NCBI RefSeq assembly: GCF_026967985.1
Contig: NZ_JAPVBJ010000001.1
Location: forward strand, 124,001-188,000
Direction of reading: 5' to 3'
DNA: 64,000 nucleotides
Origin: Modestobacter sp. VKM Ac-2984
GTDB taxonomy: Bacteria; Actinomycetota; Actinomycetes; Mycobacteriales; Geodermatophilaceae
Position 1 is the stretch's first letter, and each line of letters opens with the position of its first letter. Position numbers and translations under genes: made by a program. Below the pieces are notes generated by a model that ran no database searches, was not told where the DNA came from, and saw nothing but the letters and a program-made list of their open reading frames with translations. Shown in pieces: positions 39,602-47,993 of the stretch.

Positions 39602-40093
39602 TCAACGCCAGAGTGGCACCCACCCCGGCACCCAGTCCGGGACGCCGGTCATGTGCAGGGTCACGATCAGCACGGCCACCACGAACGCCGCGGTCAGGGC
39701 GGCGATGGCCAGGCGGACGACCAACTGCTGGCGGTTCAGCCAGTCCGACCACCGGGCGACGTGCATCCGGGTGAACTCCAGCACCCGTTCGGCCCAGGTG
39801 AACTCGGTGGCGAGCAGGAACAGCCCGGCGATCACGGTCAGCCACCCGGGCCCCGGGAGCGGGATGGTGACGATGCCGAAGGTCACGACCAGGCCGCCCA
39901 CCAGCCCGACCGCGCCCCGGTAGGGGGTGTCCATGCTGCGGCGGGCGGCGATCCACCGGCGCCAGCTCGCCTCGGCGACCCGCTCCCGCAGGCTGTGCAC
40001 CTCGTCGGCGTCGTAGCGGGCACGGCGCTGCTCGGCGGTCTCGGGCAGGTCCGGGTCCGCCGGACCCGGCACGTGCTCACCCGGGGCTGCCAT
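39602..40093 (-). CDS. PGPGW-motif transmembrane protein (TIGR02611-like)
   Basis: 163 residues. A charged cytosolic N-terminus of about 50 residues precedes a hydrophobic region with the diagnostic motif IPLPGPGWLTVIAGL near residue 78, then AERVLEFTRMHVARWSDWL and a final pair of membrane helices. About four membrane segments. Function unknown; the family is widespread in actinobacteria. It lies downstream of the anti-sigma gene on the same strand, with a 14-nt gap, so may share its transcript. Confidence 0.8.
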   Translation of the reverse strand: MAAPGEHVPGPADPDLPETAEQRRARYDADEVHSLRERVAEASWRRWIAARRSMDTPYRGAVGLVGGLVVTFGIVTIPLPGPGWLTVIAGLFLLATEFTWAERVLEFTRMHVARWSDWLNRQQLVVRLAIAALTAAFVVAVLIVTLHMTGVPDWVPGWVPLWR

Positions 40094-40107
40094 CGTGTCC
40101 TGTCCGT

Positions 40108-41010
40108 TCAGCTGGTCACCTGCCCGGTCGCGACGATGTCCGTCGGTTCCGACGGAGCCTGTCGACCGGGCTCGATGCTGACGCCGTAGGCGGGGTACTC
40201 GTCGAGTCCGGTCGCCGCTGAGCCTACGGTTCGCAGGTCGATCTCTGAAGTGACCACGTCGAACGTGCCGATGGCCACCGGGGGACCATCGGGCAACCCC
40301 CAGACGACGTAGGTGCTCTCGCTGGGGTCGTTGACCGGCAGTCCGTCGGCCAGCACCTGCAGCTGACCGTCCCGGGCGACGACCGTGGCGAGCTCCGGTC
40401 CGTCCTCGTCCCCGGCGAGCGGGGCGATGGTGGCCTGCCCCGGCTCCAGGAGCGCGTCCAGCACCTGTGCCCGCTCGGCCGCTGCGGCCACGGCCTCGTC
40501 GCGGGCACTGGTGAGCGCGACGTTCCAGGCGCCCAGCGCCAGCACCGCAGCCACCCCGGCGGCGACCAGCGCGGTCGGCAGCACCCGCTTCCAGGCCGGG
40601 CGCGGGTCGGCGAACCGGGTGGGCAGGGGCAGCTGCAGGTCCCGGGCGGAGGTGCTGCCCGTGCCGGCGCCGGAGGGGGCCGACCGGGCAGCGGGACGGG
40701 CCGCCGCAGCCGGGGACTGCTCACGCCGACGCGCGGGGCGGGTGTTCTGCGGCAGCTGCTCGGTCTCCTCGACCGCGGCGCGCAGCCGGTCGCGCAGGGT
40801 GTCCGACGGCTCCGCCTGGGGCAGGTCGCTGGACATCGCCGTCATGACCTCGGCGGTCTCGGCGACCGTGTCCGCGCAGCGGTCGCAGTCGGCGAGGTGG
40901 GCGGCGAAGACGTCCTCGTCCTCGGGCTCGAGGGCGTGCAGCGCCCAGCCGACGGCGAGCTCCTCCCAGCGCCGGTGCTCGTCGTCCCGGCCGTTCGTCG
41001 GTGCGGTCAT
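40108..41010 (-). CDS. Anti-sigma factor (RskA-like, zinc-binding)
   Basis: Membrane-spanning inhibitor of the ECF sigma factor encoded just upstream. 300 residues. The N-terminal zinc anti-sigma motif is Hx3Cx2C (H38, C42, C45 in AAHLADCDRCADT). A disordered basic linker leads to one membrane helix (about 141-163) and an extracytoplasmic RskA-like domain rich in beta strands (TYVVWGLPDGPPVAIGTF). Start overlaps the sigma gene stop by 4 nt, the usual sigma/anti-sigma arrangement. Release probably depends on regulated proteolysis, as for RskA. Confidence 0.92.
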   Translation of the reverse strand: MTAPTNGRDDEHRRWEELAVGWALHALEPEDEDVFAAHLADCDRCADTVAETAEVMTAMSSDLPQAEPSDTLRDRLRAAVEETEQLPQNTRPARRREQSPAAAARPAARSAPSGAGTGSTSARDLQLPLPTRFADPRPAWKRVLPTALVAAGVAAVLALGAWNVALTSARDEAVAAAAERAQVLDALLEPGQATIAPLAGDEDGPELATVVARDGQLQVLADGLPVNDPSESTYVVWGLPDGPPVAIGTFDVVTSEIDLRTVGSAATGLDEYPAYGVSIEPGRQAPSEPTDIVATGQVTS

Positions 41011-41633
41011 CGGGAGGTCCCGTCGGCCGGCGTGATCCCGGGCAACCCCGTGCCGAGCGTCTCCTTGAGCCGGCGCATGCCGGCCAGCATCCGGGTCTTG
41101 ACCGTCCCCAGCGGGGTGCCGGTCAGGGCGGCCACCTCCCGCTGGGTGTACCCGCCGTAGTAGGCCAACGTCAGCGCCTCCCGTTGCGGATCGGGCAGGG
41201 AGCGCAGCGCCGTCCGCACGCGACCGGCCTCCACCCGCTCCCAGGCCTCGTCCTCGACGTCGTGTGTCTCGGTCGGTGCCGCGAGGGCCATGTCCTCCTC
41301 GGCCCGTGCCGTGCGGCGGCGATGCGACTCCTCACGTCGGACGGCGTCCACCGCCTTGTGGTGGACCATCGTCAGCACCCAGGAGGCGACGCTGCCCCGG
41401 CTGCCGTCGAAGGCGCCGGGGTTGCGCCAGATGCCCAGGAAGACGTCCTGGAGCACGTCCTCGGCCAGCACCTCGTCGGCCAGCACCCGGCGGGCGAGGG
41501 CGAAGGCCGGGCGCCGGAAGCGCAGGTAGAGGTCGTCGACCGCCGTGCGGTCACCAGCCGCCATCCGGCGGACCAGTTCGAGGTCGGCTGCGCCGTCCTC
41601 GGGACTGCGCACTGGTCGGCTCACGAGGCCCAT
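41007..41633 (-). CDS. ECF RNA polymerase sigma factor (SigK-like)
   Basis: 208 residues from ATG at 41633; GTGs at 41624 and 41639 are also possible and no good ribosome site distinguishes them. Region 2 (DDLYLRFRRPAFALARRVL, LAEDVLQDVFLGIWRNPGAF) and region 4 (RSLPDPQREALTLAYYGGYT, TPLGTVKTRMLAGMRRLKE) are clear. Sequence and coupling with an RskA-like anti-sigma place it near the SigK/ECF19 group. The target genes are not evident. It is divergent from the SsgA-like gene, with a 174-nt gap between them. Confidence 0.92.
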   Translation of the reverse strand: MGLVSRPVRSPEDGAADLELVRRMAAGDRTAVDDLYLRFRRPAFALARRVLADEVLAEDVLQDVFLGIWRNPGAFDGSRGSVASWVLTMVHHKAVDAVRREESHRRRTARAEEDMALAAPTETHDVEDEAWERVEAGRVRTALRSLPDPQREALTLAYYGGYTQREVAALTGTPLGTVKTRMLAGMRRLKETLGTGLPGITPADGTSR

Positions 41634-41807
41634 GGTCACACGCGGCGTTCGGCGCGTCGGCGCTGATCGGTTCACCACCTCGTGCGACGGGCTGGGCGCC
41701 GGCGACGGGCCGTGTCGGGTGTCGCCTCCTGGGGCGCATGTGACGGGTGTGGCGCGACACGCCGAGACCATGCGTGACCAAGGGCCGTTCTGGGTCGTTA
41801 AGGAGGC

Positions 41808-42323
41808 ATGCCTCGCCACTCGATGTCCGGCTGCACCGCTCGGACGACGTTCCACCTCATCGGCCCCCAGTCCTGGACGGCCGTCCCGGCCGCCCTCGTC
41901 TACGACTCCACCGACCCGTTCGCCGTGCGCGTCCGCTTCGGCGACGACAGCGGTGAGGTGGTCGACGTCCACGACGACGAGGCGGCGGCCCAGGCGCCCG
42001 GCCTCGACGACGCAGACCCGGACGACGAGGGCAGCGTCGAGTGGCTGCTCAGCCGTGACCTGCTGCGGGCCGGCCTGATCGGACCGGTCGGCGAGGGCGA
42101 CGTCCGGCTGTGGCCGGCCCGCAACGGGTTGGACGTGCTCTTCCTCCAGCTGCGCGCTCCGTCGGGCGAGGCGCTGTTCGAGGTGTCCGGCGCCGCGGTC
42201 GGCCAGTTCCTGCGCGAGACGGACGCCCTCGTGCCGGTCGGCGCGGAGAGCGAGCTCCTGCAGGTCGACGAGGAGCTCACCGCGCTGCTGCGCGGCGGCA
42301 CCGACAACCCCACGTCGCACTGA
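41808..42323 (+). CDS. SsgA-like sporulation/cell division regulator
   Basis: 171 residues with an excellent ribosome site (GGAGG, 1-2 nt longer than needed, before ATG at 41808). SsgA-like features: AALVYDSTDPFAVRVRFGD, SVEWLLSRDLLRAGLIGPVGEGDVRLWP, and FLRETDALVPVGAESELL near the end. An acidic insert (DDEAAAQAPGLDDADPDDEG) lies in the middle. SsgA-like proteins in streptomycetes recruit FtsZ and guide septum placement and spore wall synthesis. In a Geodermatophilaceae-like host, a role in multiseptate growth is plausible. Divergent from the ECF sigma gene. Confidence 0.82.
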   Translation: MPRHSMSGCTARTTFHLIGPQSWTAVPAALVYDSTDPFAVRVRFGDDSGEVVDVHDDEAAAQAPGLDDADPDDEGSVEWLLSRDLLRAGLIGPVGEGDVRLWPARNGLDVLFLQLRAPSGEALFEVSGAAVGQFLRETDALVPVGAESELLQVDEELTALLRGGTDNPTSH

Positions 42324-42383
42324 CCTCCACGCGCCGCTGACCAGCGAAGATCCCCGTCCCGACACTCCTCGGACCCCCCCGGT

Positions 42384-42412
42384 TTGGAGGCCCGAATCGG
42401 GTCGGTTAGAGT
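42384..42412 (+). promoter_or_regulatory. Promoter of the tRNA-Gly/Cys/Val cluster
   Basis: A -35 TTGGAG (42384-42389) and a -10 TAGAGT (42407-42412) are separated by exactly 17 nt, close to the primary sigma consensus. Transcription would start near 42420, about 23 nt before tRNA-Gly. Confidence 0.7.
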
Positions 42413-42442
42413 TCTCCCCGTAACGCGGACTTGATCCGCAAC

Positions 42443-42514
42443 GCGGACGTGGCTCAGTGGTAGAGCATCACCTTGCCAAGGTGAGGGTCGCGGGTTCGAA
42501 TCCCGTCGTCCGCT
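42443..42514 (+). tRNA. tRNA-Gly (GCC)
   Basis: 72 nt. Acceptor GCGGACG pairs with CGTCCGC, discriminator T. Anticodon loop TTGCCAA inside stem TCACC/GGTGA gives GCC. T arm GCGGG-TTCGAAT-CCCGT. First of three tRNA genes on this strand. Confidence 0.97.
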
Positions 42515-42556
42515 CGGAACCCCGGGCGTTGGTCTCTGGATCGGCGCCCGGTGTGC

Positions 42557-42627
42557 GGTGGAGTGGCCGAGAGGCGAGGCAACGGCCTGCAAAGCCGTCT
42601 ACACGGGTTCAAATCCCGTCTCCACCT
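42557..42627 (+). tRNA. tRNA-Cys (GCA)
   Basis: 71 nt. Acceptor GGTGGAG pairs with CTCCACC, discriminator T. Anticodon loop CTGCAAA inside ACGGC/GCCGT gives GCA. T arm ACGGG-TTCAAAT-CCCGT. 42 nt after tRNA-Gly. Confidence 0.97.
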
Positions 42628-42680
42628 CGTCTCCTCCACGGAGCACGGGTGTGGAGGCAGGCCGGTCGGCAGACCGGTAC

Positions 42681-42752
42681 GGGCGATTGGCGCAGCGGTA
42701 GCGCGCTTCCCTGACACGGAAGAGGTCACTGGTTCGATCCCAGTATCGCCCA
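42681..42752 (+). tRNA. tRNA-Val (GAC)
   Basis: 72 nt. Acceptor GGGCGAT/ATCGCCC, discriminator A, followed by an encoded CCA (42753-42755). Anticodon loop CTGACAC inside CTTCC/GGAAG gives GAC. Its last 34 nt plus two following bases are identical to the minus-strand tRNA-Val(CAC) at 39503-39574. A short stem GGTCCACG/CGTGGACC-like repeat after it (around 42768-42790) could end transcription. Confidence 0.97.
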
Positions 42753-42848
42753 CCAGCTCCAGCAGGCCCCAGGTCCACGGACCTGGGGCCTGTCGTCGTC
42801 TCGACCACAGCTCTGCGGGTGGTCCGGGCCTGCTGTGACGATCCCCAC

Positions 42849-43364
42849 TCAGCCGACCGGCACACCGTCCGCGGCAGCGCCCGGCACACCGTCCGCGGCA
42901 GCGCGGAGCGCCGCCACGTCCAGCTTCCGCATGCCGAGCATCGCCTGCACGGCACGCTGCGCCCGCGCCGGGTCGGGGTCGGCGAAGACCTCGGCCATGC
43001 CGGCCGGGACCACCTGCCAGGACAGTCCGTACCGGTCCTTGAGCCACCCGCACTGGCCCTCCTCTCCCCCGTCGCCGACGAGCCGGTCCCAGTACCGGTC
43101 GACCTCGGCCTGGTCGGCGCAGTCGATCTGGAACGAGACGGCCTCGGTGAAGGGGAACTGGGGACCACCGTTGATCCCGACGAGCCGCTGGCCGGCCAGC
43201 TCGAACTCCACGGTCATCACCGACCCGGCCGGGCCGGGCGCCCCCTCCGGGTACCGGGTGACGTCGAGCACCCGCCCCGTGCCGAAGACGTCGATGTAGT
43301 ACTGCGCCGCCTCCTCGGCCTGGGTGTCGAACCACAGGTTCGGGACGATCTTCTGCTGGGCCAT
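42849..43364 (-). CDS. VOC-family protein (PhnB-like glyoxalase fold)
   Basis: 171 residues from ATG at 43364 with GGAG upstream. PhnB/3-demethylubiquinone methyltransferase-like VOC domain: MAQQKIVPNLWFDTQAEEA, DVFGTGRVLDVTRYP, VEFELAGQRLVGINGGPQF, and CADQAEVDRYWDRL with CGWLKDRYGLSWQVVP. These proteins often lack known enzymatic roles. The C-terminus ends with a repeated AAADGVPG caused by a perfect 24-bp tandem duplication (42857-42904), which may have lengthened the tail. Confidence 0.88.
   Translation of the reverse strand: MAQQKIVPNLWFDTQAEEAAQYYIDVFGTGRVLDVTRYPEGAPGPAGSVMTVEFELAGQRLVGINGGPQFPFTEAVSFQIDCADQAEVDRYWDRLVGDGGEEGQCGWLKDRYGLSWQVVPAGMAEVFADPDPARAQRAVQAMLGMRKLDVAALRAAADGVPGAAADGVPVG
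42857..42904. repeat. Perfect 24-bp tandem duplication in the VOC gene
   Basis: 42857-42880 is repeated exactly at 42881-42904 (unit begins CCGGCACACCGTCCGCGGCA). It encodes two copies of AAADGVPG at the very C-terminus of the VOC protein. Identity at every base, including silent positions, suggests a recent slippage event. Confidence 0.9.
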
Positions 43365-43447
43365 CTCCACTCCGCTCCTCGACCGGCACCCCGCACCGGG
43401 GGGCCTGCAGGGAGGACTGCACCGGCCGCCGGAACTCATCGCCGCGG

Positions 43448-44044
43448 TCAGCGCGTCGCCGGCTCCACCCGCTCGGACCAGAACCGCTGCACCTGCTCCG
43501 CCAGCGCCTCCGGTCCACCGTCGTTGTGCAGCACGACGTCGGCGACCGCACGGCGCTCCTCGTCGGTGGCCTGGCTGGCGATCCGTGCCCGCGCGTCGGC
43601 GGCGGACAGGCCCCGGTCCACCAGCCGGGCCACCCGGGTCTCCGGATCGGTCTCCACGACCAGCACGAGGTCGAAGGAGCCCGCCTGGCCGGTCTCGACC
43701 AGCAGGGGCACGTCCTGCACCACGACCGACCCCGGCGGCGCGGCGGCGGCCAGCTCAGCGGCCCGGGCGCGGACCCGGGGGTGGACGATCGCGTCCAGCC
43801 GGGCCCGAGCGGCGGGATCGGCGAAGACGACCGCGGCGAGCGCGGCCCGGTCCAACGCGCCGTCCCCGGCCAGCACGTCGGGCCCGAACTCCTCGGCGAT
43901 CGCCGCCAGACCCGGCGTGCCGGGCGCCACGACCTCCCGAGCCAGTCGATCGGCGTCCACGACGACCGCACCGCGTTCGGCCAGCAGAGCCGCCACGGTG
44001 CTCTTCCCCGAACCGATGCCCCCGGTCAACCCGATCCTCAACAC
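43448..44044 (-). CDS. coaE: Dephospho-CoA kinase
   Basis: Last step of coenzyme A synthesis, phosphorylating dephospho-CoA. 198 residues. Walker A GGIGSGKST at residues 8-16, then VVDADRLAREVVAPGTPG (nucleoside site) and VVQDVPLLVETG. Shorter than the mycobacterial CoaE, which carries an extra C-terminal domain; here that domain is absent. Downstream of rpsA on the same strand as in M. tuberculosis (Rv1630-Rv1631), but separated by a small plus-strand open frame. Confidence 0.94.
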   Translation of the reverse strand: MLRIGLTGGIGSGKSTVAALLAERGAVVVDADRLAREVVAPGTPGLAAIAEEFGPDVLAGDGALDRAALAAVVFADPAARARLDAIVHPRVRARAAELAAAAPPGSVVVQDVPLLVETGQAGSFDLVLVVETDPETRVARLVDRGLSAADARARIASQATDEERRAVADVVLHNDGGPEALAEQVQRFWSERVEPATR

Positions 44045-44196
44045 GGGCCGACCTTAGGAGGGCGCACCCCACCCGCAGGTCTCGGGGAGGTCACGGCGAC
44101 GGCACCCTCGGCGCGTCGCACCAGTCACACCAGTCACAGGACCTACCTTTCGTCCCGGTGGACTTCCCCCGCCACAGGAGAGAGGCAGAACCGACC

Positions 44197-44454
44197 ATGT
44201 CCCGTTCCACGCTCGATGGCGCACTGTCGGCCGCTGGCACTCCCCGCCGTGGTCGGCACCGGCTCGACAACCCTGCCGGGGTGCGCTGCTCGGACCTGCC
44301 GGGCGTGCGCGAGCGCCTGCCGCAGAGCCGCCGGGGGACCGCGTTCCTCCGCGCCCTGATGCCCAGCGTCCGCTCCGGCCGGCACACCTGGGACTTCCTG
44401 GCCAACGCCGGCGGCCGTCCGCGGACCGCATTCGCCATCATCCTCAGCCTCTGA
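44197..44454 (+). CDS. Small protein of unknown function
   Basis: 85 residues from ATG at 44197. Basic, Arg/Leu-rich, no membrane segment. Codon third positions are GC-rich from start to stop, and GGAG/GAGG purine runs lie 12-20 nt upstream, longer than ideal. An antisense open frame of similar size exists (44091-44441), so coding status is uncertain. No recognisable family. Upstream DNA holds a short direct repeat CACCAGTCA. It is followed by a possible terminator hairpin and a sequence with the GAGCTCGCGAGG core. Confidence 0.45.
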   Translation: MSRSTLDGALSAAGTPRRGRHRLDNPAGVRCSDLPGVRERLPQSRRGTAFLRALMPSVRSGRHTWDFLANAGGRPRTAFAIILSL

Positions 44455-44477
44455 CGCAGGGCTTCCTGCCAGCACCC

Positions 44478-44489
44478 CTCGCGAGCTCA
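44478..44489. repeat. Weak member of the GAGCYYGCGAG repeat family
   Basis: Contains the core CTCGCGAGCTCA just after the small open frame, flanked by CCCC and CGAGTGGGG, which can form a short bulged stem. Arms are much poorer than in the copies at 28601, 47994 and 50815, so it may be a decayed copy or chance. Confidence 0.35.
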
Positions 44490-44616
44490 CGAGTGGGGCG
44501 CGGCTGGAGCGCAGGACCGCGGGCTGAGGCGCTCCGGCTGCCCGCCCGCCAACGGCTCACGGACGAGCCGGCACGCACCCACCGTCCGACAGCTCAGGGC
44601 TGAGCCTCGAACGGCC

Positions 44617-44651
44617 ACGACCCCGTCGACCTCCATGGTCGACGGGGTCGT
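44617..44651 (+). terminator. 14-bp perfect hairpin between the small gene and rpsA
   Basis: ACGACCCCGTCGAC (44617-44630) pairs perfectly with 44638-44651 around loop CTCCATG. It stands in the 314-nt gap 44455-44768 between convergent genes and could stop transcription from the plus strand. Apart from this, the rpsA hairpin and the weak repeat core, I see nothing in that gap. Confidence 0.65.
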
Positions 44652-44702
44652 CGCGGTCCGGGCAACGCCTCTGGCGAGGTCGGGTCACCCTCCGGCACAG
44701 AC

Positions 44703-44742
44703 GACCGTGCGCCGCCCACCCGGAGGTGGACGGCGCACGGTC
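44703..44742 (-). terminator. rpsA transcription terminator
   Basis: Seventeen-base arms (44703-44719 against 44726-44742) pair with a single mismatch around a 6-nt loop, starting 27 nt after the rpsA stop. A long GC stem without a T-tract, typical of actinobacteria. Confidence 0.75.
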
Positions 44743-44768
44743 AGGTGCTGCTCAGCCGAGCTGCTGGG

Positions 44769-46235
44769 TCACTCGCCGCCGGCGAGCTTGGCCCGCAGGG
44801 CCGCCAGTGCCTCGTCGGAGGCGAGGGTGCCACCGGTCGAGGGGGCGTCCGGCGTGTCCTCCGGCTCGCTGGAGTAGCTGCCGCCGGCCGCAGCCTCGGC
44901 GTCGGCCTCCTTGGCCGCCGCGATCTGCTTGCGGTGCGCCTCGAACCGGGCCTGCGCCTCGGCGTACTGCCGCTCCCACGTCTCGCGGGCCTCGTCGTAG
45001 CCCTCGAGCCACTCGCCGGTGGAGGCGTCGAAGCCCTCGGGGTAGACGTAGTTGCCCTGCTCGTCGTACTGCGCGGCCATGCCGTAGGCGGCCGGGTCGA
45101 ACTGCTCCTCGTCGCCGACGACGCCCTCGTTGGCCTGCTTGAGCGACAGCGAGATGCGCCGACGGTCCAGGTCGATGTCGATGACCTTGACCAGGATCTC
45201 GTCGCCGACCTGCACGACCTGCTCCGGGATCTCCACGTGGCGCTCGGCCAGCTCGGAGATGTGCACCAGGCCCTCGATGCCCTCGTCGACGCGCACGAAC
45301 GCACCGAAGGGGACCAGCTTGGTGACCTTGCCCGGCACGACCTGACCGATCTGGTGCGTGCGGGCGAACTGACGCCACGGGTCTTCCTGCGTCGCCTTCA
45401 GCGACAGCGAGACCCGCTCACGGTCCAGGTCGACGTCGAGGACCTCGACGGTGACCTCCTGGCCGACCTCGACGACCTCGGACGGGTGGTCGATGTGCTT
45501 CCAGGACAGCTCGGAGACGTGCACCAGGCCGTCGACGCCACCGAGGTCCACGAAGGCACCGAAGTTGACGATCGAGGAGACGACGCCCGTGCGGACCTGG
45601 CCCTTGGCGAGCTTGTTGAGGAACTCGCTGCGGACCTCGGACTGGGTCTGCTCCAGCCACTGACGACGGGAGAGGACGACGTTGTTGCGGTTCTTGTCGA
45701 GCTCGATGATCTTCGCCTCGAGCTCGCGGCCCACGTAGGGCTGCAGGTCGCGGACGCGACGCATCTCGACCAGCGAGGCGGGGAGGAAGCCGCGCAGGCC
45801 GATGTCGAGGATGAGACCGCCCTTGACGACCTCGATGACGGTGCCGGTGACGACCTCGTCGGCTTCCTTCTTGGCCTCGATCGTGCCCCAGGCGCGCTCG
45901 TACTGAGCCCGCTTCTTGGACAGGATGAGCCGGCCTTCCTTGTCCTCCTTCTGGAGGACGAGGGCTTCCACCTCGTCGCCGACCTTGACGACCTCGGTCG
46001 GGTCGACGTCGTGCTTGATGGACAGCTCACGCGAGGGGATGACGCCCTCGGTCTTGTAGCCGATGTCCAGCAGCACCTCGTCCCGGTCGACCTTGACGAT
46101 GATGCCTTCGACGATGTCGCCGTCGTTGAAGTACTTGATCGTCTGGTCGATCGCGGCGAGGAAGTCCTCGGCGGTGCCGATGTCGTTCACCGCGATCTGG
46201 GGGGTGCTGTCGGGACGGACCTGAGTGGAGGTCAT
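44769..46235 (-). CDS. rpsA: 30S ribosomal protein S1
   Basis: Binds mRNA at the ribosome to help initiation. 488 residues with four S1 domains (about 36-105, 122-188, 208-277 and 294-363), fewer than the six of E. coli, as usual in actinobacteria. Domain repeats show EGLVHISEL-type motifs ([32 protein letters not shown]). A C-terminal tail of ~110 acidic and Gln/Glu-rich residues ends in [23 protein letters not shown], split here. ATG at 46235. A long hairpin follows the stop. Confidence 0.97.
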   Translation of the reverse strand: MTSTQVRPDSTPQIAVNDIGTAEDFLAAIDQTIKYFNDGDIVEGIIVKVDRDEVLLDIGYKTEGVIPSRELSIKHDVDPTEVVKVGDEVEALVLQKEDKEGRLILSKKRAQYERAWGTIEAKKEADEVVTGTVIEVVKGGLILDIGLRGFLPASLVEMRRVRDLQPYVGRELEAKIIELDKNRNNVVLSRRQWLEQTQSEVRSEFLNKLAKGQVRTGVVSSIVNFGAFVDLGGVDGLVHVSELSWKHIDHPSEVVEVGQEVTVEVLDVDLDRERVSLSLKATQEDPWRQFARTHQIGQVVPGKVTKLVPFGAFVRVDEGIEGLVHISELAERHVEIPEQVVQVGDEILVKVIDIDLDRRRISLSLKQANEGVVGDEEQFDPAAYGMAAQYDEQGNYVYPEGFDASTGEWLEGYDEARETWERQYAEAQARFEAHRKQIAAAKEADAEAAAGGSYSSEPEDTPDAPSTGGTLASDEALAALRAKLAGGE

Positions 46236-46465
46236 GTGGTCGAGTGCTCCGGACGGGGGATGCGTAGGGACAGGATCACCCGCGGCCGAGGACGACCGCG
46301 GGGAGGTTCACGGGAGACGGCGATGCCGACCCCCGCACAGGGAGGTCGACGCCACAGACCTCTGGCGTGATCCCCATCGTACGGACCCGGCGAGGGCCGG
46401 TCCACCAGGGGTGCGGCCCGGCCGGGACGGTCACCCACCCGGCGGCGTGTCACCATCGGCGCGTC

Positions 46466-47326
46466 ATGGACAGCACCCCCGCGCGCCCCTCCTCCACCCC
46501 ACTGCCGCTGGCCGAGGACGGGTACCCGGCGGCCGGTGGGGTGACCCGCCGTGCGGCCGGCCCGGCCGAGTCCGCCCGGGCCAACCGGGGCTGGTGGGAC
46601 GCCGCCGCACCGGCCTACCTCGCCGAGCACGGCAGCGACCTCGGCGACGCCGACTTCCTCTGGTGCCCCGAGGGGCTGCGGGAGGCCGACGCGCACCTGC
46701 TGGGCGAGGTCGCTGGGCGGCGGGTGCTGGAGATCGGCTGCGGGTCGGCCCCCTGCGCCCGCTGGCTGCGGACGGCCGGCGCCTCCCCGGTGGGGTTCGA
46801 CGTGTCCGGGGGCATGCTCGCCCGCGCGGCGGAGCTGAACCGGTCCACCGGCATCGACGTCCCGCTGCTGCAGGCCGACGCGGGGGCGCTGCCGCTGGCG
46901 GACGCGAGCGTGGACCTGGCCTGCTCGGCCTTCGGCGGCCTCCCCTTCGTCGCCGACGCGCGGGCCGTGCTCGCCGAGGTCGCCCGCGTGCTGCGCCCGG
47001 GCGGGCGGCTGGTCGCCTCGGTGAACCACCCGATGCGGTGGCCGATGCCCGACTCCCCCGACCCGGCGGACCTGCGCGTCGTCTCCTCCTACTTCGACCG
47101 TGCGCCGTACGTGGAGACCGACGGGGACGGGACGACGGTCTACGTCGAGCACCACCGCACGATCGGCGACTGGGTGCGGGCCGTCGTCGGCGCCGGGTTC
47201 GTGCTGCGCGACCTCCTCGAACCGGAGTGGACGCCCGGGAGGACCGAGACCTGGGGGCAGTGGTCCCCGGAGCGCGGTGCGCTGATGCCCGGGACGCTCA
47301 TCCTGGTCTGCGACCTGCCCGGCTGA
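46466..47326 (+). CDS. Class I SAM-dependent methyltransferase
   Basis: 286 residues from ATG at 46466 (MDSTPARPSS). SAM-binding motif I VLEIGCGSAPCARWL (about 92-106), GFDVSGGMLARA (motif II), DASVDLACSAFGGLPF and VLRPGGRLVASVNHPMRW. The N-terminal SARANRGWWDAAAPAYLAEHG is shared by a family of small-molecule methyltransferases in actinobacteria. Substrate unknown. Divergent from rpsA with a 230-nt gap that should contain both promoters. Confidence 0.88.
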   Translation: MDSTPARPSSTPLPLAEDGYPAAGGVTRRAAGPAESARANRGWWDAAAPAYLAEHGSDLGDADFLWCPEGLREADAHLLGEVAGRRVLEIGCGSAPCARWLRTAGASPVGFDVSGGMLARAAELNRSTGIDVPLLQADAGALPLADASVDLACSAFGGLPFVADARAVLAEVARVLRPGGRLVASVNHPMRWPMPDSPDPADLRVVSSYFDRAPYVETDGDGTTVYVEHHRTIGDWVRAVVGAGFVLRDLLEPEWTPGRTETWGQWSPERGALMPGTLILVCDLPG

Positions 47327-47424
47327 TCCGCCGTCGACCTGCCGATCGGGGCGCGGACCTGCCAGGCTGTCCAGCGACACCGGCCCCGCCCGGTGACGCC
47401 GGAACGGAGCGAGGGAGCCGCGCG

Positions 47425-47991
47425 GTGGACCAGAGTGCACAGTCCGTCCTGGGCGATGCGACCGAGAGCGCCGTGGTGCTGTTGGTCCCGGACGCCGAAC
47501 CGCTGGTCGACCCGCACCGCCAGCAGTTCGACGTCTCCGCGTCGTGGGGGGTCCCGGCCCACCTGTCGCTGATCTACCCCTTCGTCACCCCACGCCAGGT
47601 GGACGACGCCGTGCTGACCGGCCTGGCCGACCTGCTCGCCGCCGAGTCCCCGTTCGACTGCACGTTCACCAAGACCGCGTGGTTCGGGGACGAGATGCTC
47701 TACCTCGTCCCCGAACCGGACGAGCCGTTCCGCCGGCTGACCCGCATCGTCGCCGAGGCGTTCCCCGACCACCCTCCCTACCGCGGTGCGCACGGCGATC
47801 CGGTGCCGCACCTGAGCATCGGGCAGCGCCGGCAGGGCGACTTGGCCGGGCTCGAGCAGGCCCAGGAGGTGCTGTGCGCGGCGATGCCGCTGCGCACCCG
47901 CATCGACACCGCCGCGCTCTACGCCGGCACCCGGGAAGCCGGGTCCTGGCAGCAGGTCTGCACCTTTCCCCTGGGCCGCCCCACCCGCTGA
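47425..47991 (+). CDS. 2'-5' RNA ligase/2H phosphoesterase family protein
   Basis: 188 residues from GTG at 47425 with GAGGGAG upstream. Two HxS motifs characteristic of 2H phosphoesterases: HLSLIYPF (near residue 50) and HLSIGQR (near 131). Members act on cyclic or 2'-5' RNA phosphodiester ends; substrate here unknown. It ends 58 nt before the polA stop, and the whole gap is filled by a structured repeat. Confidence 0.85.
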   Translation: MDQSAQSVLGDATESAVVLLVPDAEPLVDPHRQQFDVSASWGVPAHLSLIYPFVTPRQVDDAVLTGLADLLAAESPFDCTFTKTAWFGDEMLYLVPEPDEPFRRLTRIVAEAFPDHPPYRGAHGDPVPHLSIGQRRQGDLAGLEQAQEVLCAAMPLRTRIDTAALYAGTREAGSWQQVCTFPLGRPTR

Positions 47992-47993
47992 GG

